Positions 7,851 through 16,361 of a stretch of 64,000 nt of DNA are shown in pieces. Positions within the stretch are counted from its first letter, which is position 1. Every line of letters starts with the position of its first letter. The translations under genes and the position numbers were made by a program. The stretch is taken from the NCBI GenBank assembly GCA_964629765.1, contig CAZVTK010000002.1:80610-144609 (forward strand), given 5' to 3'. The notes beneath the pieces were generated by a model. That model was given only the letters and a program-made list of their open reading frames with translations, did not search any database and had not been told where the DNA came from. The DNA is from RCIO01 sp964629765 (GTDB taxonomy: Bacteria; Pseudomonadota; Alphaproteobacteria; Rhizobiales; Rhizobiaceae).

Positions 7851-8945
7851 TCAGGCCGCCTTCGCGACGTCTGCGGCACCCACCGGGTAGAGGAGGACGT
7901 TGGAAGGGTCGATCCGCACCCACAGCCGCTGCTCCGGCTTCCACAGGGCCGGCGGGCTGAGCTGCCCGCGCAACTGGTGATCGCCGATACGCAGGTAGAT
8001 GTCGCCGATGTTGCCGAGGAAGTAGGTCGCCTCGGCCTTGCCCTGGAACACGTTGACGCCCTCGATCGCCGAGGCGGAGATTTCCAGCATTTCCGGCCGC
8101 ACGACCACCTCGACCGCCGATCCGGCGGGCAGCGGGCTCTGGCCGCACAGAAGCTCCGTTCCGTCGGAGAGCCGCACGCGGCTCCGCGCGCCGCTTTCCA
8201 CGAGCCGTCCGGCGAGGATGTTGGCGAGCCCGATGAACTCCGCGCCGAAGCGCGTGGCGGGCCGGTAGTAGATGTCGGTGGGCGAGCCGATCTGGTCGAT
8301 GCGCCCCTCGTTCATCAGCACGATGCGGTCGGCGACGACCATCGCCTCCTGCTGATCGTGGGTGACGTAGATCGAGGTGATGCCGAGGCCTTGCAGGAGC
8401 TGGCGCAGCTCGAAGCGCATGCGCTCGCGCAGCTTGGCATCGAGGTTGCTCAGCGGCTCGTCGAAGAGCAGCACGCGCGGCTCCAGCACGATGGCGCGGG
8501 CGAGGGCGACGCGCTGCTGCTGGCCGCCCGAGAGCTGGCTGGCGCCGCGGCCGGCAAAGGCCTCCAGGCCGACGCGCCGCAATGCGGCGGCCACCTTCCG
8601 GTCGATCTCGGCGCGCGGCTCCTTCTTGATCTTCAGGCCGAACGCGACGTTCTCGGCGACGGTCATGTGCGGCCAGATCGCATAGGACTGGAACACCATG
8701 CCGATCTCGCGCTTTTCCGGCGGCACGGCGAAGGAAGGGGACGAGACCACGCGGTCGCCGATGACGATCTCGCCGGCGCTGACGTCCTCCAGCCCGGCGA
8801 TGCAGCGCAGCGTCGTCGTCTTGCCGCAGCCGCTCGGACCGAGCAGCACGATGAACTCGCCCTCGCCGATCTCCAGGTCGATCGTCCTCACCGCGAGGAA
8901 ATCGCCGTAGCTCTTTTCAATGCCACGAATGCTGACGCTGGACAT
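7851..8945 (-). CDS. ABC importer ATPase (FbpC/PotA-like, with TOBE domain)
   Basis: Hydrolyses ATP to drive the importer whose permease is at 5750-7528. The protein is 364 aa: Walker A GPSGCGKTT near residue 36, Q-loop FQSYAIWPHMT, signature LSGGQQQR, Walker B VLLFDEPLSNLD, H-loop THDQQEA. A C-terminal TOBE region (about 280-350) is typical of the CUT/Fe3+/spermidine class. The start at 8945 has AGGGAGG upstream. It is the first gene of the minus-strand unit and the FadR-type operator at 9016 lies just upstream. The distance to the permease is larger than usual because of the inserted repeat element. Confidence 0.92.
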   Translation of the reverse strand: MSSVSIRGIEKSYGDFLAVRTIDLEIGEGEFIVLLGPSGCGKTTTLRCIAGLEDVSAGEIVIGDRVVSSPSFAVPPEKREIGMVFQSYAIWPHMTVAENVAFGLKIKKEPRAEIDRKVAAALRRVGLEAFAGRGASQLSGGQQQRVALARAIVLEPRVLLFDEPLSNLDAKLRERMRFELRQLLQGLGITSIYVTHDQQEAMVVADRIVLMNEGRIDQIGSPTDIYYRPATRFGAEFIGLANILAGRLVESGARSRVRLSDGTELLCGQSPLPAGSAVEVVVRPEMLEISASAIEGVNVFQGKAEATYFLGNIGDIYLRIGDHQLRGQLSPPALWKPEQRLWVRIDPSNVLLYPVGAADVAKAA

Positions 8946-9015
8946 GAAACCTCCCTTCGCCCGGCGGGATCGCGCTCAGGCCGGCGACCCCAAAACAGGA
9001 TTTTTCGTCAATCGT

Positions 9016-9032
9016 CAATGGTTGAACCTTTG
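9016..9032. promoter_or_regulatory. FadR-type operator 3 (ABC transporter operon)
   Basis: CAATGGTTGAACCTTTG; the symmetry extends outwards as GTCAA...TTGAC. It lies 71 bp upstream of the ATPase start and after the stop of the lyase gene at 9065, so it should control the minus-strand transporter operon. Confidence 0.7.
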
Positions 9033-9064
9033 ACTTTTTATCAACTCCCTGTCGGCCTTGCAGT

Positions 9065-9979
9065 TCACTCCGCGGCGGCCGACGGGAGCACCGTCGCGAC
9101 GATCGAGGCGTCGAGCGCCTCGAACTCGTGATAGCCGATCATGTCGTATAGCTCGGCGCGCGTCTGCATCGCGTCGAGCATGTCCCTGGTCGCGCCGGTC
9201 CGGGCGATGGTCGCGTAGAGCGTCTCCTGCGCCTTGGCGGCGACGCGCAGCGAACTCACCGGCCAGATCACCATGCGGTAGCCCATGGCCTCGAATTCCT
9301 GCGCGGTGAAGAACGGCGTCCTGCCGAACTCCGTCATGTTGGCCAGCAGCGGCGCATCGACGCGGGAGGCGAACTCCTCGAACATGGCGCGCGTGGTCAG
9401 CGCTTCCGGGAAGATCGCGTCGGCGCCGGCATCGAGATATTGCCGGGCGCGCGCCACCGCGCCGTCGATGCCCTCGCTCGCCGCGGCATCGGTGCGGGCG
9501 ATGATGCAGATGTGCCTGCGCGCTCTTGCCGCGGCATTGATCTTGGCGGCCATGTCGCCGGGCGAGGCGAGCTTCTTGTCGTTCAGGTGCCCGCATTTCT
9601 TGGGCAGGAGCTGGTCCTCGATGTGCACCGCCCCGGCGCCGGCCTCCTCGAAGGCGCGCACCATGTGCATCACGTTCAGCGCCTCGCCATAGCCGGTATC
9701 GCCGTCGACCAGCAGCGGCAGCCCGGTCGCGCGCGCGATCTGGCGCACGAAGAAGCAGACGTCCTCGACGCTGATCACGCCCAGGTCGGGCAGGCCCATC
9801 GAGGCGCTCATGGCGCCGCCCGACAGGTACAGCGCCTCGAAGCCGGCGCGCTGCGCCTGCAATGCCGCCAGGCCGTTATGCGCTCCCGGCATGCGCAGGA
9901 TGCCGCCGCGCTCGACGAGCTTGCGGAACCGCACGCCGGCGGGCTCGGCCGGCAGATCCCCGGCGATCAGGTAAGTCAT
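9065..9979 (-). CDS. Isocitrate lyase/PEP mutase family C-C lyase (PrpB/2,3-dimethylmalate lyase-like)
   Basis: Family members cleave 2-methylisocitrate, 2,3-dimethylmalate or similar acids to pyruvate plus a second acid, using Mg2+. The protein is 304 aa, the PrpB length. It has DGDTGYG (92-98), EDQ (121-123) and PKKCGH (126-131) containing the catalytic cysteine of lyases, then ARTDA (161-165). It is therefore a lyase and not a mutase or oxaloacetate hydrolase lacking the Cys loop. The start at 9979 has AAAGGAAC upstream. It is divergent from the CoA transferase at 10087 with an operator between them. No methylcitrate synthase or dehydratase is present, so 2-methylisocitrate is not certain as substrate. 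The PrpF-like gene at 16362 is a plausible partner. Confidence 0.8.
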   Translation of the reverse strand: MTYLIAGDLPAEPAGVRFRKLVERGGILRMPGAHNGLAALQAQRAGFEALYLSGGAMSASMGLPDLGVISVEDVCFFVRQIARATGLPLLVDGDTGYGEALNVMHMVRAFEEAGAGAVHIEDQLLPKKCGHLNDKKLASPGDMAAKINAAARARRHICIIARTDAAASEGIDGAVARARQYLDAGADAIFPEALTTRAMFEEFASRVDAPLLANMTEFGRTPFFTAQEFEAMGYRMVIWPVSSLRVAAKAQETLYATIARTGATRDMLDAMQTRAELYDMIGYHEFEALDASIVATVLPSAAAE

Positions 9980-10049
9980 GAGGTTCCTTTCACCTTCCCG
10001 CGTCTCGCCCGAGCACCGACGCCTTTACATCACGATCCGGCGCAACTAT

Positions 10050-10066
10050 CAATGGTTCATCCAATG
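10050..10066. promoter_or_regulatory. FadR-type operator 4 (lyase/CoA transferase divergent promoter)
   Basis: CAATGGTTCATCCAATG, 21 bases before the CoA transferase ATG. A -35-like TTTACA lies at 10024-10029, so the operator covers the probable -10. It could also affect the divergent lyase gene. Confidence 0.7.
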
Positions 10067-10086
10067 ATCCACTAGAGAGACCGACG

Positions 10087-11226
10087 ATGACGGGCACACC
10101 CGCACCCAAGGCCAGGCGACCGCTGGACGGCGTCGTGGTCATCGAAACCGCCAGCTTCCTCACCGGCCCCTTCGCCGGGATGATGCTGTCGGACCTCGGC
10201 GCGGACGTGATCAAGGTCGAGCCGCCGGCGGGCGACGGCTTCCGCCGCTTCGGCCACAACCGCGACGGCTTCGGCGCGTCGTGGACCAACTCCAACCGGG
10301 GCAAGCGCAGCGTCGTCATCGACCTCAAGACTCCCGAGGGTCTGGCGCGGCTCAAACGGCTCCTGCGCAGCGCCGACGTGCTGATCGAGAACTGGCGCCC
10401 GCGCGTCTCCGAATCGCTCGGCCTCGGGCGCGAGACCGTCGAGGCCCTGAACCCGCGCCTGATACGCCTGTCGATCACCGGTTTCGGCGACACCGGCAAG
10501 CTCGCCAATGCGCCGGCCTTCGATTCGCTGATCCAGGGTCGCACGGGCATCGTCGCCTCGGAAGCGCGCAACGGCGCGCCTGCGGTAACGCCGTTCAACA
10601 TGGTCGACAAGGTCACCGGCGCATTCGGGGCGCAGGCCGTTCTCGCCGCGCTGTTCGAGCGCGAGCGTACCGGAAAGGGCGCCAGCATCCAGATGCCGAT
10701 GCTCGACGTCATGGGCTACTTCAACTTCCCGGACATGTTCCAGCATCGCACCTTCGAGAACGACGACAGCGACTGGAAGCCGCCGGCGTCGCAGGTGCTC
10801 GCCACCAGCGACGGCTTCGTCGTGATCTCGCCGGCGAACGGGCAGCAGATGTCGAAGACGCTGAACGCCATCGAGCGGCCCGAATGGAAAGAGGAATTCA
10901 AGCGCATGTCCGACCCCGTGCGCATGGCGGAGGAGTTCTTCCGCCGGGTCGGCGAGGTGGTGAAGGCGCGCGACACGCGCCATTGGCTCAAGGTATTCGC
11001 CGAGCAGGACGTGCCCGCCGCGCCCGTCTTCAGCCTCGACGACTTCCTGAACGACGAGCAGGTGGCCAACAACCGCATCTACAACTTCGTCGACTCGCAT
11101 GTCGGCCCGCTGCGCACGGCGCGCTATCCGGCCACCTTCGACGGGCGGATGATGACCGCCCAAGCCGGGCCGCCGAAGGTCGGCGAGCACGACGCGGACA
11201 TTGGCGGCGCGGGAGAGGCGGCATGA
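10087..11226 (+). CDS. Family III (CaiB/BaiF) CoA transferase
   Basis: Moves CoA between carboxylic acids via an aspartyl-CoA anhydride; cytoplasmic. The protein is 379 aa, the usual length for the family. N-terminal VVVIETASFLTGPFAGMMLSDLGADVIKVEPP is only partly quoted here because the whole block is canonical; the catalytic Asp is Asp146 in NAPAFDSLIQ. C-terminal half carries the PAAPVFSLDDFLND substrate lobe. It overlaps the next gene by 4 bases (ATGA), so the two are coupled. Likely role: activation of an imported acid or of a ring-cleavage product using succinyl-CoA or another donor. The acceptor cannot be read from sequence. Confidence 0.87.
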   Translation: MTGTPAPKARRPLDGVVVIETASFLTGPFAGMMLSDLGADVIKVEPPAGDGFRRFGHNRDGFGASWTNSNRGKRSVVIDLKTPEGLARLKRLLRSADVLIENWRPRVSESLGLGRETVEALNPRLIRLSITGFGDTGKLANAPAFDSLIQGRTGIVASEARNGAPAVTPFNMVDKVTGAFGAQAVLAALFERERTGKGASIQMPMLDVMGYFNFPDMFQHRTFENDDSDWKPPASQVLATSDGFVVISPANGQQMSKTLNAIERPEWKEEFKRMSDPVRMAEEFFRRVGEVVKARDTRHWLKVFAEQDVPAAPVFSLDDFLNDEQVANNRIYNFVDSHVGPLRTARYPATFDGRMMTAQAGPPKVGEHDADIGGAGEAA

Positions 11227-12104
11227 AGATCGCGAGTTTCGACGGCCGCCGCATCGGCATCATCGACGGCGACGAGATCGTGGACGTGACCGGGCTGAGC
11301 GGCATGGCGGCCGACGTCTGGCCGCCGGTGGGCATGGTCGCCTTCCTGGCGAAGTTCGTCGCCGACCGCGGCGCGGTGGAGGCGGCGATGCGCAGCGGTC
11401 CGCGCCGGCCGCTCCCGGCGGTGCGGCTCGAGGCGCCGATCGCCTGGCCCAACAAGGTCATCGCCTACCCCGCCAACTACCATGCGCACATAGAGGAGCA
11501 GAAGAAGTCGGCCGTGGGTCTGATTTCCACCTTCAAGGCGGACGGCCAGGGCTTCTTCCTCAAGGCGAACTCCAGCATCAGCGGGCCGAACGACCCGATC
11601 GTGCTGCCGGCCGTGGCCAATCGCGAGATCCATCACGAATGCGAGCTCGCCATCGTCATCGGCAAGGGCGGGCGGCAGATCCCGCGCGCCGCCGCCATGG
11701 ACCACGTGCTCGGCTATTCCTGTCTGCTCGACATGGTCATCCGCGGCAAGGAGGAGCGCGTCATGCGCAAGTCCTACGACAGCTTCTGCCCGATGGGCCC
11801 CTATATCGTGACCGCCGACGAGATCGCCGACCCGGCGGCGATCGAGCTCGAACTGCGCGTCAACGGGTCGGTCAGGCAGAGCGCGGTGACGCGCGACCTG
11901 ATCGTCGACATCCCCCACATGATCGAAATGGCCTCCGCCGTGATGACGCTCCATCCGGGCGACATCATCGCCAGCGGCACGCCGCAGGGCGTCGGCCCGG
12001 TCGCCGGCGGCGACGTGGTCGAGATCGCGATCGAAGGGGTCGGCGCGATGAAGCTCGACGTCGTCCAGGGTGCCGGCGGCAACCATCCCGTCTGGGACAA
12101 ATAG
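11223..12104 (+). CDS. Fumarylacetoacetate hydrolase (FAA) family protein
   Basis: Hydrolyses C-C bonds of 2,4-dioxo acids such as fumarylpyruvate, or acts as a hydratase or decarboxylase on related compounds, with Mg2+ or Mn2+. The protein is 293 aa. Family metal ligands are visible as Glu139-x-Glu141 (IHHECELAIVIG) and Asp170, and the C-terminal GTPQGVGPV motif is present. Start ATG 11223 overlaps the CoA transferase stop. With the gentisate-dioxygenase-like gene in the same regulon it could be the hydrolase that follows ring opening, although a cis-trans isomerase is absent; some pathways hydrolyse maleylpyruvate directly. That link is inference. Confidence 0.85.
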   Translation: MKIASFDGRRIGIIDGDEIVDVTGLSGMAADVWPPVGMVAFLAKFVADRGAVEAAMRSGPRRPLPAVRLEAPIAWPNKVIAYPANYHAHIEEQKKSAVGLISTFKADGQGFFLKANSSISGPNDPIVLPAVANREIHHECELAIVIGKGGRQIPRAAAMDHVLGYSCLLDMVIRGKEERVMRKSYDSFCPMGPYIVTADEIADPAAIELELRVNGSVRQSAVTRDLIVDIPHMIEMASAVMTLHPGDIIASGTPQGVGPVAGGDVVEIAIEGVGAMKLDVVQGAGGNHPVWDK

Positions 12105-12125
12105 TCCGCTCGGCGCCGGCCGTGT

Positions 12126-13346
12126 TCAGTCCCGTCCCGGGGCACCCTTGCGGCGTCCCAGCCCCGGCAGCCAGAAGCCGAGCAGGGCGACGCCGTTGGC
12201 CGCCACGAGCACGATGCTCATCGCCGTGGCCAGGTCGGCCGGAATGGCGCCGACCGCCGCGATGATCCCCGCCCCGGCGGCCATCTGGAGACAGCCGTAG
12301 AGGCCGGACGCCGCGCCGATCGCTTCGGGATCGACGTTGATCGCCTCGGTCATGGCGAAGGCGCTGCACAGCCCGATGGCGAAGGTGAGCACGAGGATCG
12401 GCGCGAACAGGCGCCACAGCGTCAGCGCGTCCGCGACCACGAACAGCAGGACAGCGAGGCTGGAAGCCAGCAGCAGGACGCTCGCGACCCGCGTGACGAC
12501 CGTCGGCCGGACCTTGCCGGCCATGCGGCTGGCGAACAGGCTGCCGACCGTCAGCGCGCTGACGACGCCCAGGAACGCATAGCCGGTCTGCTGGAGCGAC
12601 AGGCCGAAATCGTGCTGCATGATGAAGGGGCCGGCGCCGACGAAGGCGTAGAAGCTCGTCGTCGCGAATGCGCCGCTGACGCAGTAGCGCAGGAAGGCCG
12701 GGTTGCGCATGAGCTGCATGTACCGGCGCGCATAGTCCGAAGCGCCGCCGTTGCCGTCGCGGGCGAACGTTTCCGGCAAGGTCAGCACCGTCACCAGCAG
12801 CAGCAGGGCGTTGACCGCAGCCAGCGTGACGAAAATCCAGCGCCAGCCCAGGCTGTCGGTGATCAGCGCGCCCAGCATCGGCGCCAGCCCCGGGCCGATG
12901 CTCACCGACGCCCCGAGGATGGCGAGCCGCGACGTCGCCCGCTCCGGCCCGGCGGCGTCGCGGGTGATGGCGCGGCCCAGCACGAGGCCCGAGCAGCCGC
13001 CCACCGCCTGGACCACCCGCGCGACGAGCAACAGCTCCAGGCTCTGCGCCGCCGCTATCACGATGCTCGCCACGACGTAGAGCAGCAGTCCGACGATCAG
13101 CACCGGCCGCCGGCCGAAGCGGTCGGACAGCATGCCGATCACGAGCTGGCCGATCGACAGCCCGATCAGATAGGCGGTGACGGAGAGCTGGATCGCCGCC
13201 GCCGAGACGCCGAGATCGCGCGCCGCGTCCGGCAGCGCCGGCACGAAGATGTGGACCGGGACCGTTCCCGACAGGGCGAGCCACACGACGTAGGCGAGCG
13301 CCGGTTTCCGCGAGAACCGCGCCGGCGGCGCTTTCAGTATTTCCAT
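12126..13346 (-). CDS. MFS transporter, Bcr/CflA drug-efflux type
   Basis: Inner-membrane proton-driven transporter of 406 aa with about 12 helices. Family features: MLSDRFGRRPVLIVG (major facilitator motif A) between helices 2 and 3, and a drug-antiporter-like segment RAITRDAAGPERATSRLA followed by GASVSIGPGLAPMLG (motif C type). ATG 13346 was chosen because GAGAG precedes it and the membrane region starts soon after; longer starts run into the operator at 13440. Convergent with the FAA hydrolase, divergent from the enoyl-CoA hydratase. It may export a toxic pathway intermediate or import an acid. Confidence 0.82.
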   Translation of the reverse strand: MEILKAPPARFSRKPALAYVVWLALSGTVPVHIFVPALPDAARDLGVSAAAIQLSVTAYLIGLSIGQLVIGMLSDRFGRRPVLIVGLLLYVVASIVIAAAQSLELLLVARVVQAVGGCSGLVLGRAITRDAAGPERATSRLAILGASVSIGPGLAPMLGALITDSLGWRWIFVTLAAVNALLLLVTVLTLPETFARDGNGGASDYARRYMQLMRNPAFLRYCVSGAFATTSFYAFVGAGPFIMQHDFGLSLQQTGYAFLGVVSALTVGSLFASRMAGKVRPTVVTRVASVLLLASSLAVLLFVVADALTLWRLFAPILVLTFAIGLCSAFAMTEAINVDPEAIGAASGLYGCLQMAAGAGIIAAVGAIPADLATAMSIVLVAANGVALLGFWLPGLGRRKGAPGRD

Positions 13347-13439
13347 TCGACTCTCTGCCCTGCTGCCGGGCTTTCTGTGCGCAGCCGATCCGGCTGGCAA
13401 GCGGCAATCGCACGCCTTGACACCCTCCTTAATTTGGAT

Positions 13440-13456
13440 CAAAGGTTCATCCATTG
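13440..13456. promoter_or_regulatory. FadR-type operator 5 (enoyl-CoA hydratase operon)
   Basis: CAAAGGTTCATCCATTG, 17 bases before the GTG start at 13474, with TTGACA at 13417-13422 as the likely -35. It also lies 94 bp upstream of the divergent MFS gene. Confidence 0.75.
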
Positions 13457-13473
13457 GCAATGGAGGAATTGCG

Positions 13474-14352
13474 GTGTCGGACGATTTGCGCAACCGGGTT
13501 GTCTATGAGGCACGCGACGGCCGGGCCTACATCACCCTCAACCGGCCGGAGAAGCGCAACGCGGTCACCTACGAGATGTTCGACCGCTTCATGGAGCATG
13601 TCCGTACCGCCGAGGAGGACGACGACGTGCGGGTCATCGTCATCCGCGGCGAGGGGCAGGATTTCTGCACCGGCCACGATCTGGCGCAGGTCGGCTCCGA
13701 ATACGGCTTCTCGGCCGACAAGGATTCCCGCCGCCCGAGCCAGCGCCGCCGGCTGCACTTCGACAAGCGCCATGTCGAGCAGTTCCGCGAGCTGTTCTAT
13801 TGCGTGAAGCCGACGCTCACCCTCGTGCAGGGCAACTGCGTCGGCGCCGGCACCTACATCGTCGAAGCCTCGGATCTCGCCATCGCCGCCACCACCGCCC
13901 GCATCGGCCACCCCGAGCAGAAGATGATGCTGGCCGGCGCCGCCTACATGACGACCTACAACATCCTCGCCATGGGGCCGAAGAAGGCGCGCGAGATGCT
14001 GCTGCTGGGCACTGCCATCAGCGGCGAGGAGGCGGTCGCGCAGGGCCTCGTCAACAGGGCGGTGCCGCCGGAGGAACTCGCCGCCGCCGGCGAGGAATGG
14101 GCCGAGCGCATCGTGCGCCTGCCGCGCGACGCGATCGCCATCGGCAAGGCCGCGACACATATGGCGATGGATTCGCTCGGCATGACCTCGCAGTTCATCT
14201 ACGGCTACGTCAGCCATGTGGTCGGCACCAACATCCGCTACGAGCCGGACGAGCAGAACTTCATGAAGCTTCGCCGCGACAAGGGCGTCACCGGCGCCTC
14301 CAGGGAGCGCGAGGGCCGTTTTGACGCAGCGGGCGGCAAGGCGGCGGAATAG
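13474..14352 (+). CDS. Enoyl-CoA hydratase/isomerase (crotonase) family protein
   Basis: Acts on acyl-CoA: hydration, isomerisation or C-C bond chemistry through an oxyanion hole. The protein is 292 aa, slightly longer than typical crotonases. Visible: NRPEKRNAVTYEMF, the first oxyanion-hole region DFCTGHDLAQ, the second VQGNCVGAGTYIVEASDLAIA, then GHPEQK. GTG 13474 was chosen because GGAGGAA lies 7 bases upstream and the operator would sit inside the gene if an earlier start were used. It starts an operon with the SDR, acyl-CoA dehydrogenase and PrpF-like genes. The second catalytic glutamate position of hydratases is not clear, so the reaction could be other than hydration. Confidence 0.85.
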   Translation: MSDDLRNRVVYEARDGRAYITLNRPEKRNAVTYEMFDRFMEHVRTAEEDDDVRVIVIRGEGQDFCTGHDLAQVGSEYGFSADKDSRRPSQRRRLHFDKRHVEQFRELFYCVKPTLTLVQGNCVGAGTYIVEASDLAIAATTARIGHPEQKMMLAGAAYMTTYNILAMGPKKAREMLLLGTAISGEEAVAQGLVNRAVPPEELAAAGEEWAERIVRLPRDAIAIGKAATHMAMDSLGMTSQFIYGYVSHVVGTNIRYEPDEQNFMKLRRDKGVTGASREREGRFDAAGGKAAE

Positions 14353-14364
14353 GTCCGCCTCTCC

Positions 14365-14396
14365 GCGAATCCCCGACTGGGCGAATCCCCGACTGG
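14365..14396 (+). repeat. 16-bp tandem duplication
   Basis: GCGAATCCCCGACTGG occurs twice head to tail in the 52-bp gap before the SDR gene. It is probably a replication slippage product and only changes spacing; no other copy was noticed. Confidence 0.8.
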
Positions 14397-14404
14397 ACAT
14401 TCCC

Positions 14405-15199
14405 ATGCGCACTGATCTCACCGGCCGCAGCGCGGTCGTCCTCGGCGGCACCAAGGGCATCGGCCGCGCCGCTGTCGCCGCGCTTGCCCGTTGCGGGTCG
14501 AGCGTCGTCATCCAGGGCCGCGACGCGCCGGCCGCGTATGCCCTCATCAAGGAGCTGAAGGACTATCCCGGCATGCGCCTCTTCGTCGAAAGCGACCTCT
14601 CCACCTATGAGGGCATCGACGAGGCCGTCCGGGTCGCCAAGGAATCCTTCGAGAAGGTGGACGTCGTCGTGGCGAGCGGCGGGCCGCGCGAGCCGCGCCC
14701 CAAGCTCTTCGTCGACACCAGCCCGCAGGAAGGCATCGCCACCATCGAGAGCCGGCTGATGCCGCGCCTCAATGCGCTGCATGCCGCGACGAAATACATG
14801 CGTGACCAGGGCTACGGGAAGATCATCCTGATCACCACCGACGCCGCCCGCATCCCCACGCCGGCCGAGTCGATGATCGGCGCCGCCGGCGCCGTCGTCA
14901 TGTCGCTGACGCGCTCGCTCGCTGCCGAGCTCGCCGACCTCGGCATCCGGGTCAACGCCGTCGCCACGACGCTGACGACCGGCACGCCCGGCCATGACCG
15001 CTTCCTCGAGGCCGAGGCCAGGGGCAGCAGCGAGGTCATCGTGCGCGCCTTCAGGAAGGTCGCCGAGCGGGTCAAGTTCCGCGTCAACGCGGCCGAGGAT
15101 CTGGCCGAGTACATCCTCTTCCTCGCCAGCCCCGAGTCCGACCAGATCTCCGGCTCGACGCTCAGCATCAATGGCGGACTGTCGTTTCCGAGCTACTGA
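14405..15199 (+). CDS. SDR-fold protein lacking the catalytic Tyr and Lys
   Basis: A 264-aa Rossmann protein of the short-chain dehydrogenase/reductase family: GGTKGIG (14-20) binds the nucleotide, and the C-terminal LSINGGLS is canonical. However, the catalytic YxxxK segment reads IGAAG (158-162): Ile158 replaces Tyr and Gly162 replaces Lys. The usual NNAG segment is also altered (ASGGP). The flanking sequence (AVVMSLTRSLAAELADLGIRVNAV) otherwise follows the family closely, so this is not a misalignment. Either it uses another mechanism or it is not a normal dehydrogenase. It sits between the enoyl-CoA hydratase and an acyl-CoA dehydrogenase in one operon. Confidence 0.8.
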   Translation: MRTDLTGRSAVVLGGTKGIGRAAVAALARCGSSVVIQGRDAPAAYALIKELKDYPGMRLFVESDLSTYEGIDEAVRVAKESFEKVDVVVASGGPREPRPKLFVDTSPQEGIATIESRLMPRLNALHAATKYMRDQGYGKIILITTDAARIPTPAESMIGAAGAVVMSLTRSLAAELADLGIRVNAVATTLTTGTPGHDRFLEAEARGSSEVIVRAFRKVAERVKFRVNAAEDLAEYILFLASPESDQISGSTLSINGGLSFPSY

Positions 15200-15213
15200 C
15201 AGGGAACAATGCC

Positions 15214-16356
15214 ATGCGCTTCACCGAGGAACATGTCGCCTTCCGCGACTCCGTGCGCCGCATGGTCGAGCAGCATCTGGCGCCGATCGTGCCCGACCTC
15301 GAGGCGACCGACCGCTTTCCCTCCGAGTTGGTGCCGGTGTTCGGCGACATGGGCCTGCTGCAGCTCTGGCTGCCGGAGGAATATGGCGGGCCGGGCGGCA
15401 ACCTGACGCTGGTCTGCATCGCCAAGGAGGAGATCGCCAAGGTCTCGCTCGCCGCCTCCACGCTCTGCGCCAACAACTCGATCTCCTTCATCCTGCCGAT
15501 CCTCAATCACGGCACGGAAGAGCAGAAGCGCCGCTACCTGCCGCTGGCCGCCGGAGGCCGGCTGATCTCGGCGATCGCCATCACCGAGCCGCAGACCGGT
15601 TCCGACGTGTCGTCGCTGCGTACCCGCGCCGTCCGCGACGGCGACCACTGGGTCATCAACGGCCAGAAGAGCTGGATCACCTGGGGCGGCGATGCCCACT
15701 ACGTCATGCTCTTCGCCCGCACCTCCGACGCGCCGGGCTCGCGCGGCATCAGCGCCTTCATCGTCGACACGAAGACTCCCGGTTTCCGCATCGGCCGCAA
15801 GGAGCCGAAGATGGGCCGGCACGGCTCGCCCAGCCACGAGCTGTTCTTCGAGGACATGCGGGTGCCGGCCGACTGCCTGCTCGGCGAGGAAGGAACCGGC
15901 TTCCTCGCCTGCATGAAGACGCTCGACCTGAACCGCCCGACCATCGCGGCGGGTTCGCTCGGCCTCGCCCAAGGCGCGCTCGACGCCGCGGTGGCCTACA
16001 GCAAGGTGCGCACCCAGTTCGGCAAGCCGATCTCGCAGTTCCAGGGCATCCAGTTCAAGCTGGCCGACATGGCGATCAAGGTCGAGGTCGCCCGCAACAT
16101 GCTCTACAACTGCGCCGAGGAGATCGATTCCGGCGACCATTCGCGGCTCAACCTCTTGTCGTCGATCACCAAGTGCTTCGTCACCGACGCGGCCATGGAG
16201 GTCACGGTCGACGCGGTTCAGGTTCTCGGCGCCTATGGCTATTCGACCGAGTTTCCGGTCGAGCGCATGATGCGCGACGCCAAGGTGAACCAGATCATCG
16301 AGGGCACCAACGAGATCCACCGGATGATCATCGCCCGGCGGCTGCTGGAGGCGTGA
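15214..16356 (+). CDS. Acyl-CoA dehydrogenase (short-chain type)
   Basis: FAD-dependent alpha,beta-dehydrogenation of an acyl-CoA, passing electrons to electron-transfer flavoprotein. The protein is 380 aa. Motifs: AITEPQTGSDVSSL (FAD/substrate), FGKPISQFQGIQFKLADM, and the catalytic base Glu363 in QIIEGTNEIHR. It begins 14 bases after the SDR stop with a CAGGGAAC ribosome site and is followed directly by the PrpF-like gene. In contrast with the pair at 24957-27343, this one carries the base at the common YEG position, so it should act as a homotetramer on a different intermediate. Confidence 0.9.
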   Translation: MRFTEEHVAFRDSVRRMVEQHLAPIVPDLEATDRFPSELVPVFGDMGLLQLWLPEEYGGPGGNLTLVCIAKEEIAKVSLAASTLCANNSISFILPILNHGTEEQKRRYLPLAAGGRLISAIAITEPQTGSDVSSLRTRAVRDGDHWVINGQKSWITWGGDAHYVMLFARTSDAPGSRGISAFIVDTKTPGFRIGRKEPKMGRHGSPSHELFFEDMRVPADCLLGEEGTGFLACMKTLDLNRPTIAAGSLGLAQGALDAAVAYSKVRTQFGKPISQFQGIQFKLADMAIKVEVARNMLYNCAEEIDSGDHSRLNLLSSITKCFVTDAAMEVTVDAVQVLGAYGYSTEFPVERMMRDAKVNQIIEGTNEIHRMIIARRLLEA

Positions 16357-16361
16357 AGCGG

